A DNA stretch of 64,000 bases from JANXQZ01 sp038225555 (GTDB lineage Bacteria; Acidobacteriota; Terriglobia; Bryobacterales; Bryobacteraceae). The stretch lies in NCBI GenBank assembly GCA_038225555.1, contig JBBRRB010000028.1:1-64000 (forward strand), written 5' to 3'. Under the pieces are notes generated by a model. It ran no database searches and was not told the DNA's origin. It saw only the letters and a list, made by a program, of their open reading frames with translations. Made by a program: the position numbers and the translations under genes. This document shows positions 51,630-58,731 of this stretch, piece by piece (positions within the stretch are counted from its first letter, which is position 1; every line of letters starts with the position of its first letter).

Positions 51630-51890
51630 TTACGCGACCGTATTCGGGTCGGGGACGGGGGAGCCGGGCACGGAAGCAACCGTGTTAGGGTCGGGGACGG
51701 GGGAGCCGGGCACGGAAGCAACCGTGTTAGGGTCAGGAACCGGCGAGCCGGGCACCGAAGCGACTGTGTTGGGGTCGGGAACCGGCGAGCCGGGGACGGA
51801 TTTGCTGGTTGCATTTGAGGCGGCACCTACGGCGAGGGCGGCCAGAGCAAGTGTAGCACAGAGGCCTAGATGGCGGAGTTGATTGAGCAT
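51630..51890 (-). CDS. Tiny exported protein made of four 14-residue repeats
   Basis: An 86-residue protein with a signal peptide (LGLCATLALAALAVGAASNA) followed by exactly four copies of SVPGSPVPDPNTVA to the stop. The repeat unit is Pro/Val/Ser-rich, and the DNA repeats as 42-bp units. Such a unit suggests an extended, flexible envelope spacer or adhesin-like peptide, or a substrate for protein-protein binding. Start ATG 51888-51890 follows a GAGGAA ribosome site. I do not recognise a family. It is preceded by a 7-bp dyad in the 5' region. Confidence 0.72.
   Translation of the reverse strand: MLNQLRHLGLCATLALAALAVGAASNATSKSVPGSPVPDPNTVASVPGSPVPDPNTVASVPGSPVPDPNTVASVPGSPVPDPNTVA
51633..51800. 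repeat. Four tandem 42-bp repeats (VNTR in coding sequence)
   Basis: Four adjacent 42-bp units, each encoding SVPGSPVPDPNTVA. The two stop-proximal copies (51633-51716) are nearly identical, while the two upstream copies share several third-position changes, suggesting recent duplication and slow decay. As the unit length is a multiple of three, copy-number change would lengthen or shorten the protein without breaking the frame. It is not a CRISPR array: there are no spacers. Confidence 0.85.
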
Positions 51891-51923
51891 TGGATTCCTC
51901 TTTTAACTGATTTTCATTTAATA

Positions 51924-51944
51924 GAACCAAAAACATCTTGGTTC
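51924..51944. promoter_or_regulatory. 7-bp dyad upstream of the repeat-protein gene
   Basis: GAACCAA (51924-51930) and TTGGTTC (51938-51944) form a perfect inverted repeat separated by 7 nt, 34 bp upstream of the ATG. On RNA it would make a small hairpin in the leader; as DNA it could be a half-site pair for a dimeric regulator. The surrounding 243-bp gap (51891-52133) otherwise shows no gene. Confidence 0.35.
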
Positions 51945-52133
51945 CACGAAATCCAGGTTAAGGTGAATCCCTTATTCATTCAAGGCTGCGGGGTACTGGC
52001 TAAGCCTTTGATGCTGCTTCAGTTACTAGCAAAAAGGCCAGGATTGTACTAGGTGTACTAAGCTAAAAACGAGAGAATTTCGGCATCGGCCACTAATGGC
52101 TGAGAATTTTCCTACTGGATTGCGAGGAAGAAC

Positions 52134-53027
52134 TTAGTCGCCGCGGGTGAAAAAGGGGGTTTGCTCGAGGGTCTCGTCCGCGTGACGGGATCGCTGGCCT
52201 CTTGGACGACGTCCAGGCCACTCGAGCCGCATATCCTTGCTGACTTCATCAAGCATTTCCACCGTGGCAACCCGCGTTTCCATGGCGAAACAGGTAAGCA
52301 GCAAATTATCGCAGATTGCGTTGATTACACGAGGAATTCCCTGCGAACGGCCATGTATATCGGCAATCAAATCGGGGGGAAACACTTGCTGGGCGGCCAT
52401 GCCAGCCTTCTCCATCCGGCTGTTGATATATTCGGTGGCTTGGGCCAAATCAAGGGGCTCCAAGGTGCATCTCAGCACAATTCGCTGCTTCAATTGACGG
52501 AGATTCGGGGCGTCCAGCTTGCGATCCAGCTCGGGCTGGCCAGCTAAGATCACTTGGATCAGTTTTCCGCGCCGGTTCTCGAGGTTGCCGAGCAAGCGAA
52601 TCTCCTCAAGCACTTCCCATTCGAGATTATGGGCCTCGTCAATGATCAAAACAGTGGTCCGCCCCTGTTGCGACTGCTGCAAAAGAAGCTGATTTAGGGC
52701 AAACAGGACTTCGGTCTTCGATGTGCGTTGGCAGCGAAGATCCAAATCATAGGCGATCATTTCAAAAAACTGATCGCTATTGATGCGCGAATTAAATATG
52801 AAAGCAAATTCGATGTACTGCGATTCCAGAAAATCCCGCAGACATTCCAGCATGGTGGTTTTGCCGGTTCCGACTTCGCCGGTCAACACGATGAACCCCT
52901 TGCGGCTCTGCACGCCATAGATCAAGTTGGCGAGCGCTTCTTCGTGCTGCTCGCTGCGGTACAGGAACGCCGGATCGGGGCTTAAATTGAAAGGGCTATC
53001 CGTAAAACCGAAAAAGGCGTTATACAT
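52134..53027 (-). CDS. ExeA/XrtA-associated-type AAA ATPase
   Basis: A 297-residue ATPase with the N-terminus YNAFFGFTDSPFNLSPDPAFLYRSEQHEEALANLIYGV seen in ExeA and in PEP-CTERM-associated ATPases. The Walker A is GEVGTGKTT, Walker B is VLIIDEAHN, and a sensor region GQPELDRKL follows. ExeA-type proteins use ATP to remodel the cell wall for secretin assembly, and the XrtA-linked form is a marker of exopolysaccharide/PEP-CTERM loci. Here it stands alone between csm5 and the repeat protein gene, in the same orientation as the csm genes but 147 bp away. The C-terminal tail is Arg-rich. Confidence 0.85.
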   Translation of the reverse strand: MYNAFFGFTDSPFNLSPDPAFLYRSEQHEEALANLIYGVQSRKGFIVLTGEVGTGKTTMLECLRDFLESQYIEFAFIFNSRINSDQFFEMIAYDLDLRCQRTSKTEVLFALNQLLLQQSQQGRTTVLIIDEAHNLEWEVLEEIRLLGNLENRRGKLIQVILAGQPELDRKLDAPNLRQLKQRIVLRCTLEPLDLAQATEYINSRMEKAGMAAQQVFPPDLIADIHGRSQGIPRVINAICDNLLLTCFAMETRVATVEMLDEVSKDMRLEWPGRRPRGQRSRHADETLEQTPFFTRGD

Positions 53028-53174
53028 AGGAAATCGCCGGACTCTGGCTGCTGGCCATAGTGCATTTTACCATGCCATGGTCGTGGTTCATATTACGCTA
53101 GCATACGGTGGAGATACCCGTCCAAGAGCGCGCACCTGAAAGTGCCGACCAAGTACCGCAAGAGTCAGGCAGTA

Positions 53175-54323
53175 CTAATCGATGCGGAGGCCTACGAATC
53201 CGGGCAGGGTTGCGGGCTGATTCGCCAGAAAAACGACGCGACGGGTCTTCGGAAACGGGAGCTTGGATTGAATCGCCTTAGAATAAAACGGCAACTGGCC
53301 AAGAATTTGGCGATAAGCGCTTTCCTGAGTATCCAGGAATGCGGTCTTCGAAACAAATCCGGCACCCCAGCCGAGTGCCAGCAAACATTCGTTCTGCGCC
53401 CCTCGGAGACCCGCGAGACGGCTTTCCAGGCTTTCGAGGCCCGCGTGCAGGTGCTCGAGGCCCGACCATTCGGCATATTGCTTGTGTACCTTCAACACTC
53501 GTTCGGCGTGATCGTTAGCCGCCGTAAACATGCCGGGTACAGTCAACCTGTCGCGGGCACGCAAAACCTTTGAGATTTCCGGCTGAGACAGGAACGTGTT
53601 CTCGTGCCATTCGCCTTCAAAAGTGGTTCCAGGAACGGCCATCTCGGCGAACATGGGAGTGCCGTCTTCGGCCCGCTTGGACGAGCCGCGCGGAAGCTGC
53701 TTCCACCCAACCTCATACCGCCCGGGCCCCCGCGCCTCCAGGGTAGATACGCGCAACATGAAGATTTTGAAAGAGCTTGTCGGGATCGGACCGGAGTCGG
53801 CGAGCGATACCAAGCGCATCGCGTTTGCGCCGCCTCCCCCCACAGCGGCGTCTTCCACTGCATGCGTGATAAACCGGCCTAAGCGTCCTTCGGTGGCGAC
53901 TCGGGTAGCTGCTTCTTTCAATACTCCAGAACTAGCCCGCGCGCAAACGATTGCCGTCTTAAGGGCACCCTTCAACGCGCTGCCGGGCAAATAGGGACCA
54001 TTCGGCCCTTTTGAAAAGGTGGGAATAAATAGGTTTTCAGCGTGCGCCTTCTCCCAAACGCTGGATGCGCTGGAGTGTTCGAAGGGAATTCTACGTCCCG
54101 CGTAATTCTGTGCGAAGCCACCCCAGGAGGCAAAATCAAGTTTTTCCGCTCTCTTTAGCTGACCGAGATATCCTTCCAGCCGCGGCCCTCGGGCCAGGAG
54201 ACGAAAGATACGCATCTGATCAAGAACATTAACTTGATCCTTCCAAACCATGTAATCGATGGGAGATAGTCTTTCTCCATCACCCACCAATGTGGGGGTA
54301 AGACACGTGATCCGGTACTTCAT
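53175..54323 (-). CDS. csm5: Type III-A CRISPR RAMP protein Csm5
   Basis: A 382-residue Csm5. It shows the RAMP glycine-rich signature in two places: PYLPGSALKGALKTA near residue 110 and GWGAGFVSKTAFLD in the C-terminal half. Csm5 caps the growing end of the crRNA in the Csm complex and helps recruit nucleases for crRNA maturation. It overlaps csm4 by four bases (ATGA). It is the last gene of the five-gene effector operon, and nothing CRISPR-related follows. Confidence 0.88.
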   Translation of the reverse strand: MKYRITCLTPTLVGDGERLSPIDYMVWKDQVNVLDQMRIFRLLARGPRLEGYLGQLKRAEKLDFASWGGFAQNYAGRRIPFEHSSASSVWEKAHAENLFIPTFSKGPNGPYLPGSALKGALKTAIVCARASSGVLKEAATRVATEGRLGRFITHAVEDAAVGGGGANAMRLVSLADSGPIPTSSFKIFMLRVSTLEARGPGRYEVGWKQLPRGSSKRAEDGTPMFAEMAVPGTTFEGEWHENTFLSQPEISKVLRARDRLTVPGMFTAANDHAERVLKVHKQYAEWSGLEHLHAGLESLESRLAGLRGAQNECLLALGWGAGFVSKTAFLDTQESAYRQILGQLPFYSKAIQSKLPFPKTRRVVFLANQPATLPGFVGLRID

Positions 54324-55324
54324 GCGGACGCTCGCCAGGGAATCGGAATCGTCACGGCGAAGCCTGACCGGTAAACTGGATGAGGAAAGCCGTCAGGAGC
54401 TACGTTGTGGATCACTCCGTGTGGTTCGTGAGGCGCAAGCAAAACCGAACCCTCCGCAACCATTAAGGTGGGACTTTTGAGTTCACCCCAGCGCGTCGGG
54501 TTTTCGATTCGACCCGTGCGTTGGACAGTAGAGTAGTTGCCTCGATTCCAATCGACGGATTCTGAATCGCCCGGAGCGTACAACGATAATAACCAATGAG
54601 CTGATTCGGGTGCCTCGGTTTCAGTCCACGGAAAAATCTTAGCTGCCCTTTCCCACTTGGGTTGAGTGGAACGGCCCCATCCGCGCGAGCGCTCGCCGCC
54701 GATGCCCGAATCAGCAAGCAGCCGAAAAGCTCCTCGAATCGGCTTTTCCCACCGAGACTGAGCTTCCTCGTCCGCGAAGACAACGATCAGCCACAAGCCG
54801 GAATCCCTCGTAAACTCAAGGCATGCAGTAACATGGACGTCAATTCTGCCGGCGTCCAGCCTGTCCACCCCGGCATTCCAGCGTAGACCGGTGCGAAAAG
54901 GACCTTCCTGCCAATTCGAGGGGACTAGGCAAGCGCTCTCGCCATCCACTTGCCAGCGGTCCTCATCGAGAGGCTTTTCCCCGAGCAGCGTTTCTATCAC
55001 GCTTATCGGCACAAACCGAGCGCCTTTGTATCGAATCTTAGTCGAATCCGGGGGGGGCCAGATATTTCGCGGTGGTATCGCGAACAATGTTTCGCGATTA
55101 AAGGGAAATAGCGAGCTAAAACGAACCGGAGAGCGTCCGGGTTCGTTTTCGGCTGTGTCGCGAAGCCAGTCGTCCAGCATTCCGAGCCTACCCATCGCGA
55201 TCGTCACCGCCGAATAGAGGGCGTCGCTGTGGAATAGGCGGTCGACCTGTTCGCGCGCGCCGGAGTCGGGGCCAAAACGCCACGGTCCGGTAGGCCGGAA
55301 GCGAACGATGAAGCTGGAAGGCAT
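54320..55324 (-). CDS. csm4: Type III-A CRISPR RAMP protein Csm4
   Basis: A 334-residue Csm4. It starts with FIVRFRPTGPWRFGPDSG, typical of a Csm4 RAMP N-terminus, and later has the glycine-rich ADSGIGGERSRGWGRST and a C-terminal FPHPVYRSGFAVTIPI. It binds the 5' handle of the crRNA and pairs with Cas10. The start is ATG 55322-55324, 5 bp after the csm3 stop; a longer upstream frame runs out of phase through csm3 and is not real. Confidence 0.88.
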   Translation of the reverse strand: MPSSFIVRFRPTGPWRFGPDSGAREQVDRLFHSDALYSAVTIAMGRLGMLDDWLRDTAENEPGRSPVRFSSLFPFNRETLFAIPPRNIWPPPDSTKIRYKGARFVPISVIETLLGEKPLDEDRWQVDGESACLVPSNWQEGPFRTGLRWNAGVDRLDAGRIDVHVTACLEFTRDSGLWLIVVFADEEAQSRWEKPIRGAFRLLADSGIGGERSRGWGRSTQPKWERAAKIFPWTETEAPESAHWLLSLYAPGDSESVDWNRGNYSTVQRTGRIENPTRWGELKSPTLMVAEGSVLLAPHEPHGVIHNVAPDGFPHPVYRSGFAVTIPIPWRASA

Positions 55325-55329
55325 TGATA

Positions 55330-56163
55330 TTAAGCGAGCTTGGCCGCGAATTCCGATCCCGATACTAGGGATTGCAGGCCCCCCAGGTCGGCACCGGAGA
55401 GTAGCTCCTGCTCCGCCGAGCCCGCAGAGTAAAACTCCCGATTTCGCCAAGTCAATTTCAGGCTGCCGATCTTTACCCGGCCGCTTCCCCGCGATCCGCC
55501 GCCGCCGAGAGTATCGTCCTCCATCAAACGCAGCCCTTCCACCAGGCGAGGCAGCAAGTCCCGATCTTCAGCGCACAGGATGTCCAGCACCATTCGAAAC
55601 CGGAATCGAGCACCCGCCGGAACGCGCTCCAACGTTCTGGGATTGGCCTGTGAAGTGATGCGGTCGATCGCGTTCTCGCTCTTTACCTCGGTGAGCTCGT
55701 CATCGAGGTTTTCCCGCATTTGCGGCGTAATGCTCTCCTGGACCAGAGGCGAGTCGTAGACCGTAAGCCGGGCTGGACTGGCCACGCTGCTCTCCACCGC
55801 CTCGCCCGCCACCCGATCCATGCGCCCTGGATTCCGCCCAAAAAGAAGGCAGATTTCGTCCCCGGGACGCTCGCTCTGATGAATACGAACCTCTTGGCCC
55901 TTTCGCCGCGACAGGTACACGAGTTCGCTCGGGACCGCCAAGCCAGTCGACTGCTCCAGCAGCGAGCGCAGTTTTCCGCGCAGCGAGCTGCCCGGCACGT
56001 AAGGCAGGCCGAAAGCGTCTTTCACCACGGGGTTGTCGGCGCCGCCAATCTCCAGCGAGCCTTTGCCCGCCCCGATGTGGAGGCCCGTCTGGCATTCCAG
56101 GTCTCCCTCCAAAATCAATTTCCCGATCAGCTTCAGTTCAGTTTGCGCAGTATGCGAACTCAT
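55330..56163 (-). CDS. csm3: Type III-A CRISPR backbone RNase Csm3
   Basis: A 277-residue Csm3, the repeated backbone subunit. The N-terminus has LILEGDLECQTGLHIGAGKGSLEIGGADNPVVKD, where Asp49 in VVKD matches the catalytic Asp that cleaves target RNA at 6-nt intervals, followed by YVPGSSLRGKLR, a crRNA-binding RAMP glycine loop. The late LGGGGSRGSGRVK is a second G-rich loop. The catalytic residue is retained, so RNA cleavage should be active. The csm2 stop lies 24 bp upstream of its ATG. Confidence 0.9.
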   Translation of the reverse strand: MSSHTAQTELKLIGKLILEGDLECQTGLHIGAGKGSLEIGGADNPVVKDAFGLPYVPGSSLRGKLRSLLEQSTGLAVPSELVYLSRRKGQEVRIHQSERPGDEICLLFGRNPGRMDRVAGEAVESSVASPARLTVYDSPLVQESITPQMRENLDDELTEVKSENAIDRITSQANPRTLERVPAGARFRFRMVLDILCAEDRDLLPRLVEGLRLMEDDTLGGGGSRGSGRVKIGSLKLTWRNREFYSAGSAEQELLSGADLGGLQSLVSGSEFAAKLA

Positions 56164-56187
56164 GAATTAGATTTCAAGTTCCCTAGA

Positions 56188-56703
56188 TTATTCGTTGTAA
56201 GCCACGATCGCTTCGAAGAGATCGCGAAAACGTTCGTAGCCGCGCAGGTCGTTCTTGCGGGTCACCTGCAGGAGCAATTTTTCGACACCGTCCAGGCTGC
56301 GCAATGAGTGCCGCGCGATGGTGTACGCCAAACGCGCTCGCAGCATGACGAACTGGTGCTGGCGTTCGCTTTCCGGGGCGCGAACAGCCCGGCGGACCGC
56401 GTTGTACAACCGCCGCAACTGGCTCTTGGTGCCGGAATCCATGTCGCGCATCCGGCTCACCACCCCATGCGCTTGATTGTCCAGATACAGAGGATCGGAG
56501 ATGAGCTTTTCCAAATCCATCTCAGGGGGGCCGTCAAAAGGACGCCCGCCGCGATCGCCCCCGCGTCGGTCATCGCCGCGGTCACGGCCTCGATCACCCC
56601 CGCCAGCCTGGCGCTCACGATCGTTCTCACGCGGCGCTCCGCGACCTTCGCGCGGTCCCCGGCCCTCGTTGGGTTTCTTTTCCTGCTGCTGCGGTTCTGC
56701 CAT
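56188..56703 (-). CDS. csm2: Csm2 small subunit with Arg/Gly-rich N-terminal extension
   Basis: A 171-residue protein. The C-terminal 110 residues match Csm2, an alpha-helical small subunit (PLYLDNQAHGVVSRMRDMDSGTKSQLRRLYNAVRRAV and MLRARLAYTIARHSL). The first about 60 residues are Arg/Gly/Asp/Glu-rich with several RGG- and GRD-like steps, unlike typical Csm2 of 120-140 residues. Such tails often bind RNA or mediate phase separation. ATG 56701-56703 follows an AGAGG ribosome site, favoured over the adjacent TTG. It sits between cas10 and csm3, as expected. Confidence 0.85.
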   Translation of the reverse strand: MAEPQQQEKKPNEGRGPREGRGAPRENDRERQAGGGDRGRDRGDDRRGGDRGGRPFDGPPEMDLEKLISDPLYLDNQAHGVVSRMRDMDSGTKSQLRRLYNAVRRAVRAPESERQHQFVMLRARLAYTIARHSLRSLDGVEKLLLQVTRKNDLRGYERFRDLFEAIVAYNE

Positions 56704-56712
56704 CAATGCCTC

Positions 56713-58164
56713 TTAGTTTTCTTTTGACCCTTCGGTGGACAGTCTGGCCCATTCTAGCGCTACGCGGCCCGAGGGACGCAACTTAATATTCGCTGGATTG
56801 CGGCCTACCAGATCCGCAACCAGACTCGCCCGCGCCTTTTGAAACTCCCTTGATCGGGAAGTTCCCAGGATCCGATTCAGCCGACGATGGAAACGCCATG
56901 GGCGGTCCGTGCGGCGCCCAACCTTTTCGCCAGGAAATGCGATGCGCTTGGTTTCTCGATAAATTGCGCACAATTCCCTAATATACTGCGGCGCGGCTCC
57001 GAAATCATTGACCATCCGCGTGAGATCGTCCTTCGTTTCGGCGGCATCGGCCAATTGCTTCCATTCCAAAGTGCGTCCCAGCAACGAGATGCAATCTTTA
57101 TCGGTGGACTTCGCCAGTTCGAGCTTCTGCCCCGCCCGCCCGTAAATGGAGGCCAAGCTGGATTCCAGGTCGGGCGCGAGAGCGATCGCCATAGTGATCG
57201 TCTTGCCTTCTGGACCCGGGAAATCCTTCAAATTCTCCTCGCTAAATCGTTGGAAAAGGCGCTGCAGTTCCCGGGCGAAACCGATCAGCGCGTCCCATGA
57301 TCCGCACACCGCGAAATCGTCCCCGCCCGCATAGAGCAAGGTTACTTTGCGCCAGAATTCGCCCATGGAACAGAGCACTTCAAGCTCGCCAGCGAAAAAC
57401 TGCTTGTAGAGCACGGAAAGCTGCACGTGCTCCTCAATGGTCTGCACGCGGCGGATTCGGATTCCAAAGCTATCGACGTCTCCGCGCAGAACACCCCAGC
57501 CGGGCCGGCCTTGTGCGCGCGACGACAGCGTCTCGCTCGAAGCTGGTCCGTGGTCTTCGTCGTTCAGCGCGGCATGCCGGGCCATGGGGATCGAGTCCGC
57601 CGTCGAAGCTGGTCCCGAGCCGATGTTCCAGGTATGCTTCCCGGAGCCGATTTCGATCCGGGCGGGCGATTCGGGCGACCATCCGATGGAGTTCGCGTCG
57701 CGAATCTTGTCCCCCAGTTCAACGAAGTAAGCTGAATCGAGCGGCTCAGGTGCAACCGACTTTCCCCAGCCCGATGCAGCGCAAGGCGTCCCGAGTTTTC
57801 GCTGCATCTCCTCGTTCAGGCGCTTGCGCACCACCGTCCAATCGCCCAGGTTTTCAGTCGTGGCCCAGAGCAGCTTAATATATCCCTGGCTCAACCTGGC
57901 GGTCTCGTTCCGGGCAGCCGTTAAGAACTCTTCCACTTGCGGACGGACTTCGCCCGGCAATATCGCTAGAAATTGATCTGCCCCGCTCGATCCGAGCAGC
58001 ATTTTGGAAAGGTTCAATTCGGCGATCAGCGCGCGGGGCAATACTTCGCTGAGTAGGCTGGCCCAGTGAAAGCGTCCGGCAAGCTCCGTTGCAGAGGGAT
58101 CCCCCGCCAACCAGAACGACTCAGTTCCGAAAATTCTGCCTTGCAATAAGATCTGTACAGACAT
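56713..58164 (-). CDS. cas10: Reduced Cas10/Csm1, HD domain absent
   Basis: A 483-residue Cas10, where full-length Csm1 proteins have 700-900. It begins directly in the first palm (GSSGADQFLAILPGEV, residues 58-72). The N-terminal HD nuclease domain of about 250 residues is missing, and the usual four-Cys zinc motif between the palms is not visible. The second palm has RGDVDSFG and the GGDD active site at residues 280-283, so ATP-to-cyclic-oligoadenylate synthesis could remain. The start is ATG 58162-58164, preceded by no strong ribosome site; an in-frame TTG at 58212 lies upstream, within the shared divergent region. Confidence 0.85.
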   Translation of the reverse strand: MSVQILLQGRIFGTESFWLAGDPSATELAGRFHWASLLSEVLPRALIAELNLSKMLLGSSGADQFLAILPGEVRPQVEEFLTAARNETARLSQGYIKLLWATTENLGDWTVVRKRLNEEMQRKLGTPCAASGWGKSVAPEPLDSAYFVELGDKIRDANSIGWSPESPARIEIGSGKHTWNIGSGPASTADSIPMARHAALNDEDHGPASSETLSSRAQGRPGWGVLRGDVDSFGIRIRRVQTIEEHVQLSVLYKQFFAGELEVLCSMGEFWRKVTLLYAGGDDFAVCGSWDALIGFARELQRLFQRFSEENLKDFPGPEGKTITMAIALAPDLESSLASIYGRAGQKLELAKSTDKDCISLLGRTLEWKQLADAAETKDDLTRMVNDFGAAPQYIRELCAIYRETKRIAFPGEKVGRRTDRPWRFHRRLNRILGTSRSREFQKARASLVADLVGRNPANIKLRPSGRVALEWARLSTEGSKEN

Positions 58165-58228
58165 GAGAACGGCGGATGAATGCTCACTGTAACACGATCC
58201 TGCCAGGACCAACGCTTACAATGAGAGC

Positions 58229-58729
58229 GTGCATCAGGAAACCGAGGGAAAGCTTCGCGCCGGTTCCTCGCAGTTTCTCCATCTCCTGGAGGCGGCGCTT
58301 TACATAGCCGTCGGCATCCTTTTATCGGTCTCGGCCATCGCGGTTTTATTCGATGCGATCGGCATCCTATGGCACGGAATTGCTAGTCGCGCAGTTGGCT
58401 GGGGCCTGCAAGTGTTGGATCAACTGCTGTTTGTTTTGGTGCTCGTGGAAATTTTGCATACGGTCCGGATCTCCATTCGCTCCAAGGAGATCCTGATCGA
58501 ACCTTTCCTGATTGTGGGGCTGATCGCCTCGATCCGGCGGGTCTTGGTGATCACGATGCAAGCGGCGAAGTTGACCGAAGAAGGCCATGCGGGCTCTCCC
58601 GACACGGTGTCGGCCTTCCACAGCTCCATGATCGAACTAGGACTTCTCGGAATCCTGGTTCTGGTGTTTGTTCTGTCCATTTCTCTGCTGCGCCGCGCGG
58701 CGGCTCGTGAAAAACTGGTCGAAGAATAG
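58229..58729 (+). CDS. PsiE-like small membrane protein
   Basis: A 166-residue protein with four hydrophobic segments (LEAALYIAVGILLSVSAIAVLF; GLQVLDQLLFVLVLVEIL; PFLIVGLIASIRRVLVITM; MIELGLLGILVLVFVLSISLL), matching the phosphate-starvation PsiE family layout. The function is unknown. GTG 58229 is preceded by TACAAT at 58217-58222, which could be a -10 giving a nearly leaderless mRNA. It is divergent from cas10 with 64 bp between, and its stop is 2 bp from that of the convergent TonB receptor. A CRISPR link is speculative. Confidence 0.72.
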   Translation: MHQETEGKLRAGSSQFLHLLEAALYIAVGILLSVSAIAVLFDAIGILWHGIASRAVGWGLQVLDQLLFVLVLVEILHTVRISIRSKEILIEPFLIVGLIASIRRVLVITMQAAKLTEEGHAGSPDTVSAFHSSMIELGLLGILVLVFVLSISLLRRAAAREKLVEE

Positions 58730-58731
58730 AA

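Noticed and set aside
51633..51800. Possible CRISPR array in the 42-bp repeat block
   Set aside because: Repeats are contiguous with no spacers and translate in-frame into a simple repeat protein.
51601..51882. Plus-strand EPGTEATVLGSGTG repeat protein
   Set aside because: It is the complement of the 42-bp repeats; the minus-strand frame has a signal peptide and ribosome site and is preferred.
53028..53174. Gap between the ExeA-type ATPase and csm5 searched for CRISPR repeats
   Set aside because: No direct repeats of 25-40 bp or palindromic repeat unit; it is too short for an array.
56477..56716. Arg/Ser/Pro-rich plus-strand frames opposite the csm2 tail
   Set aside because: Explained by the GC-rich RGG-coding DNA of csm2 on the minus strand.
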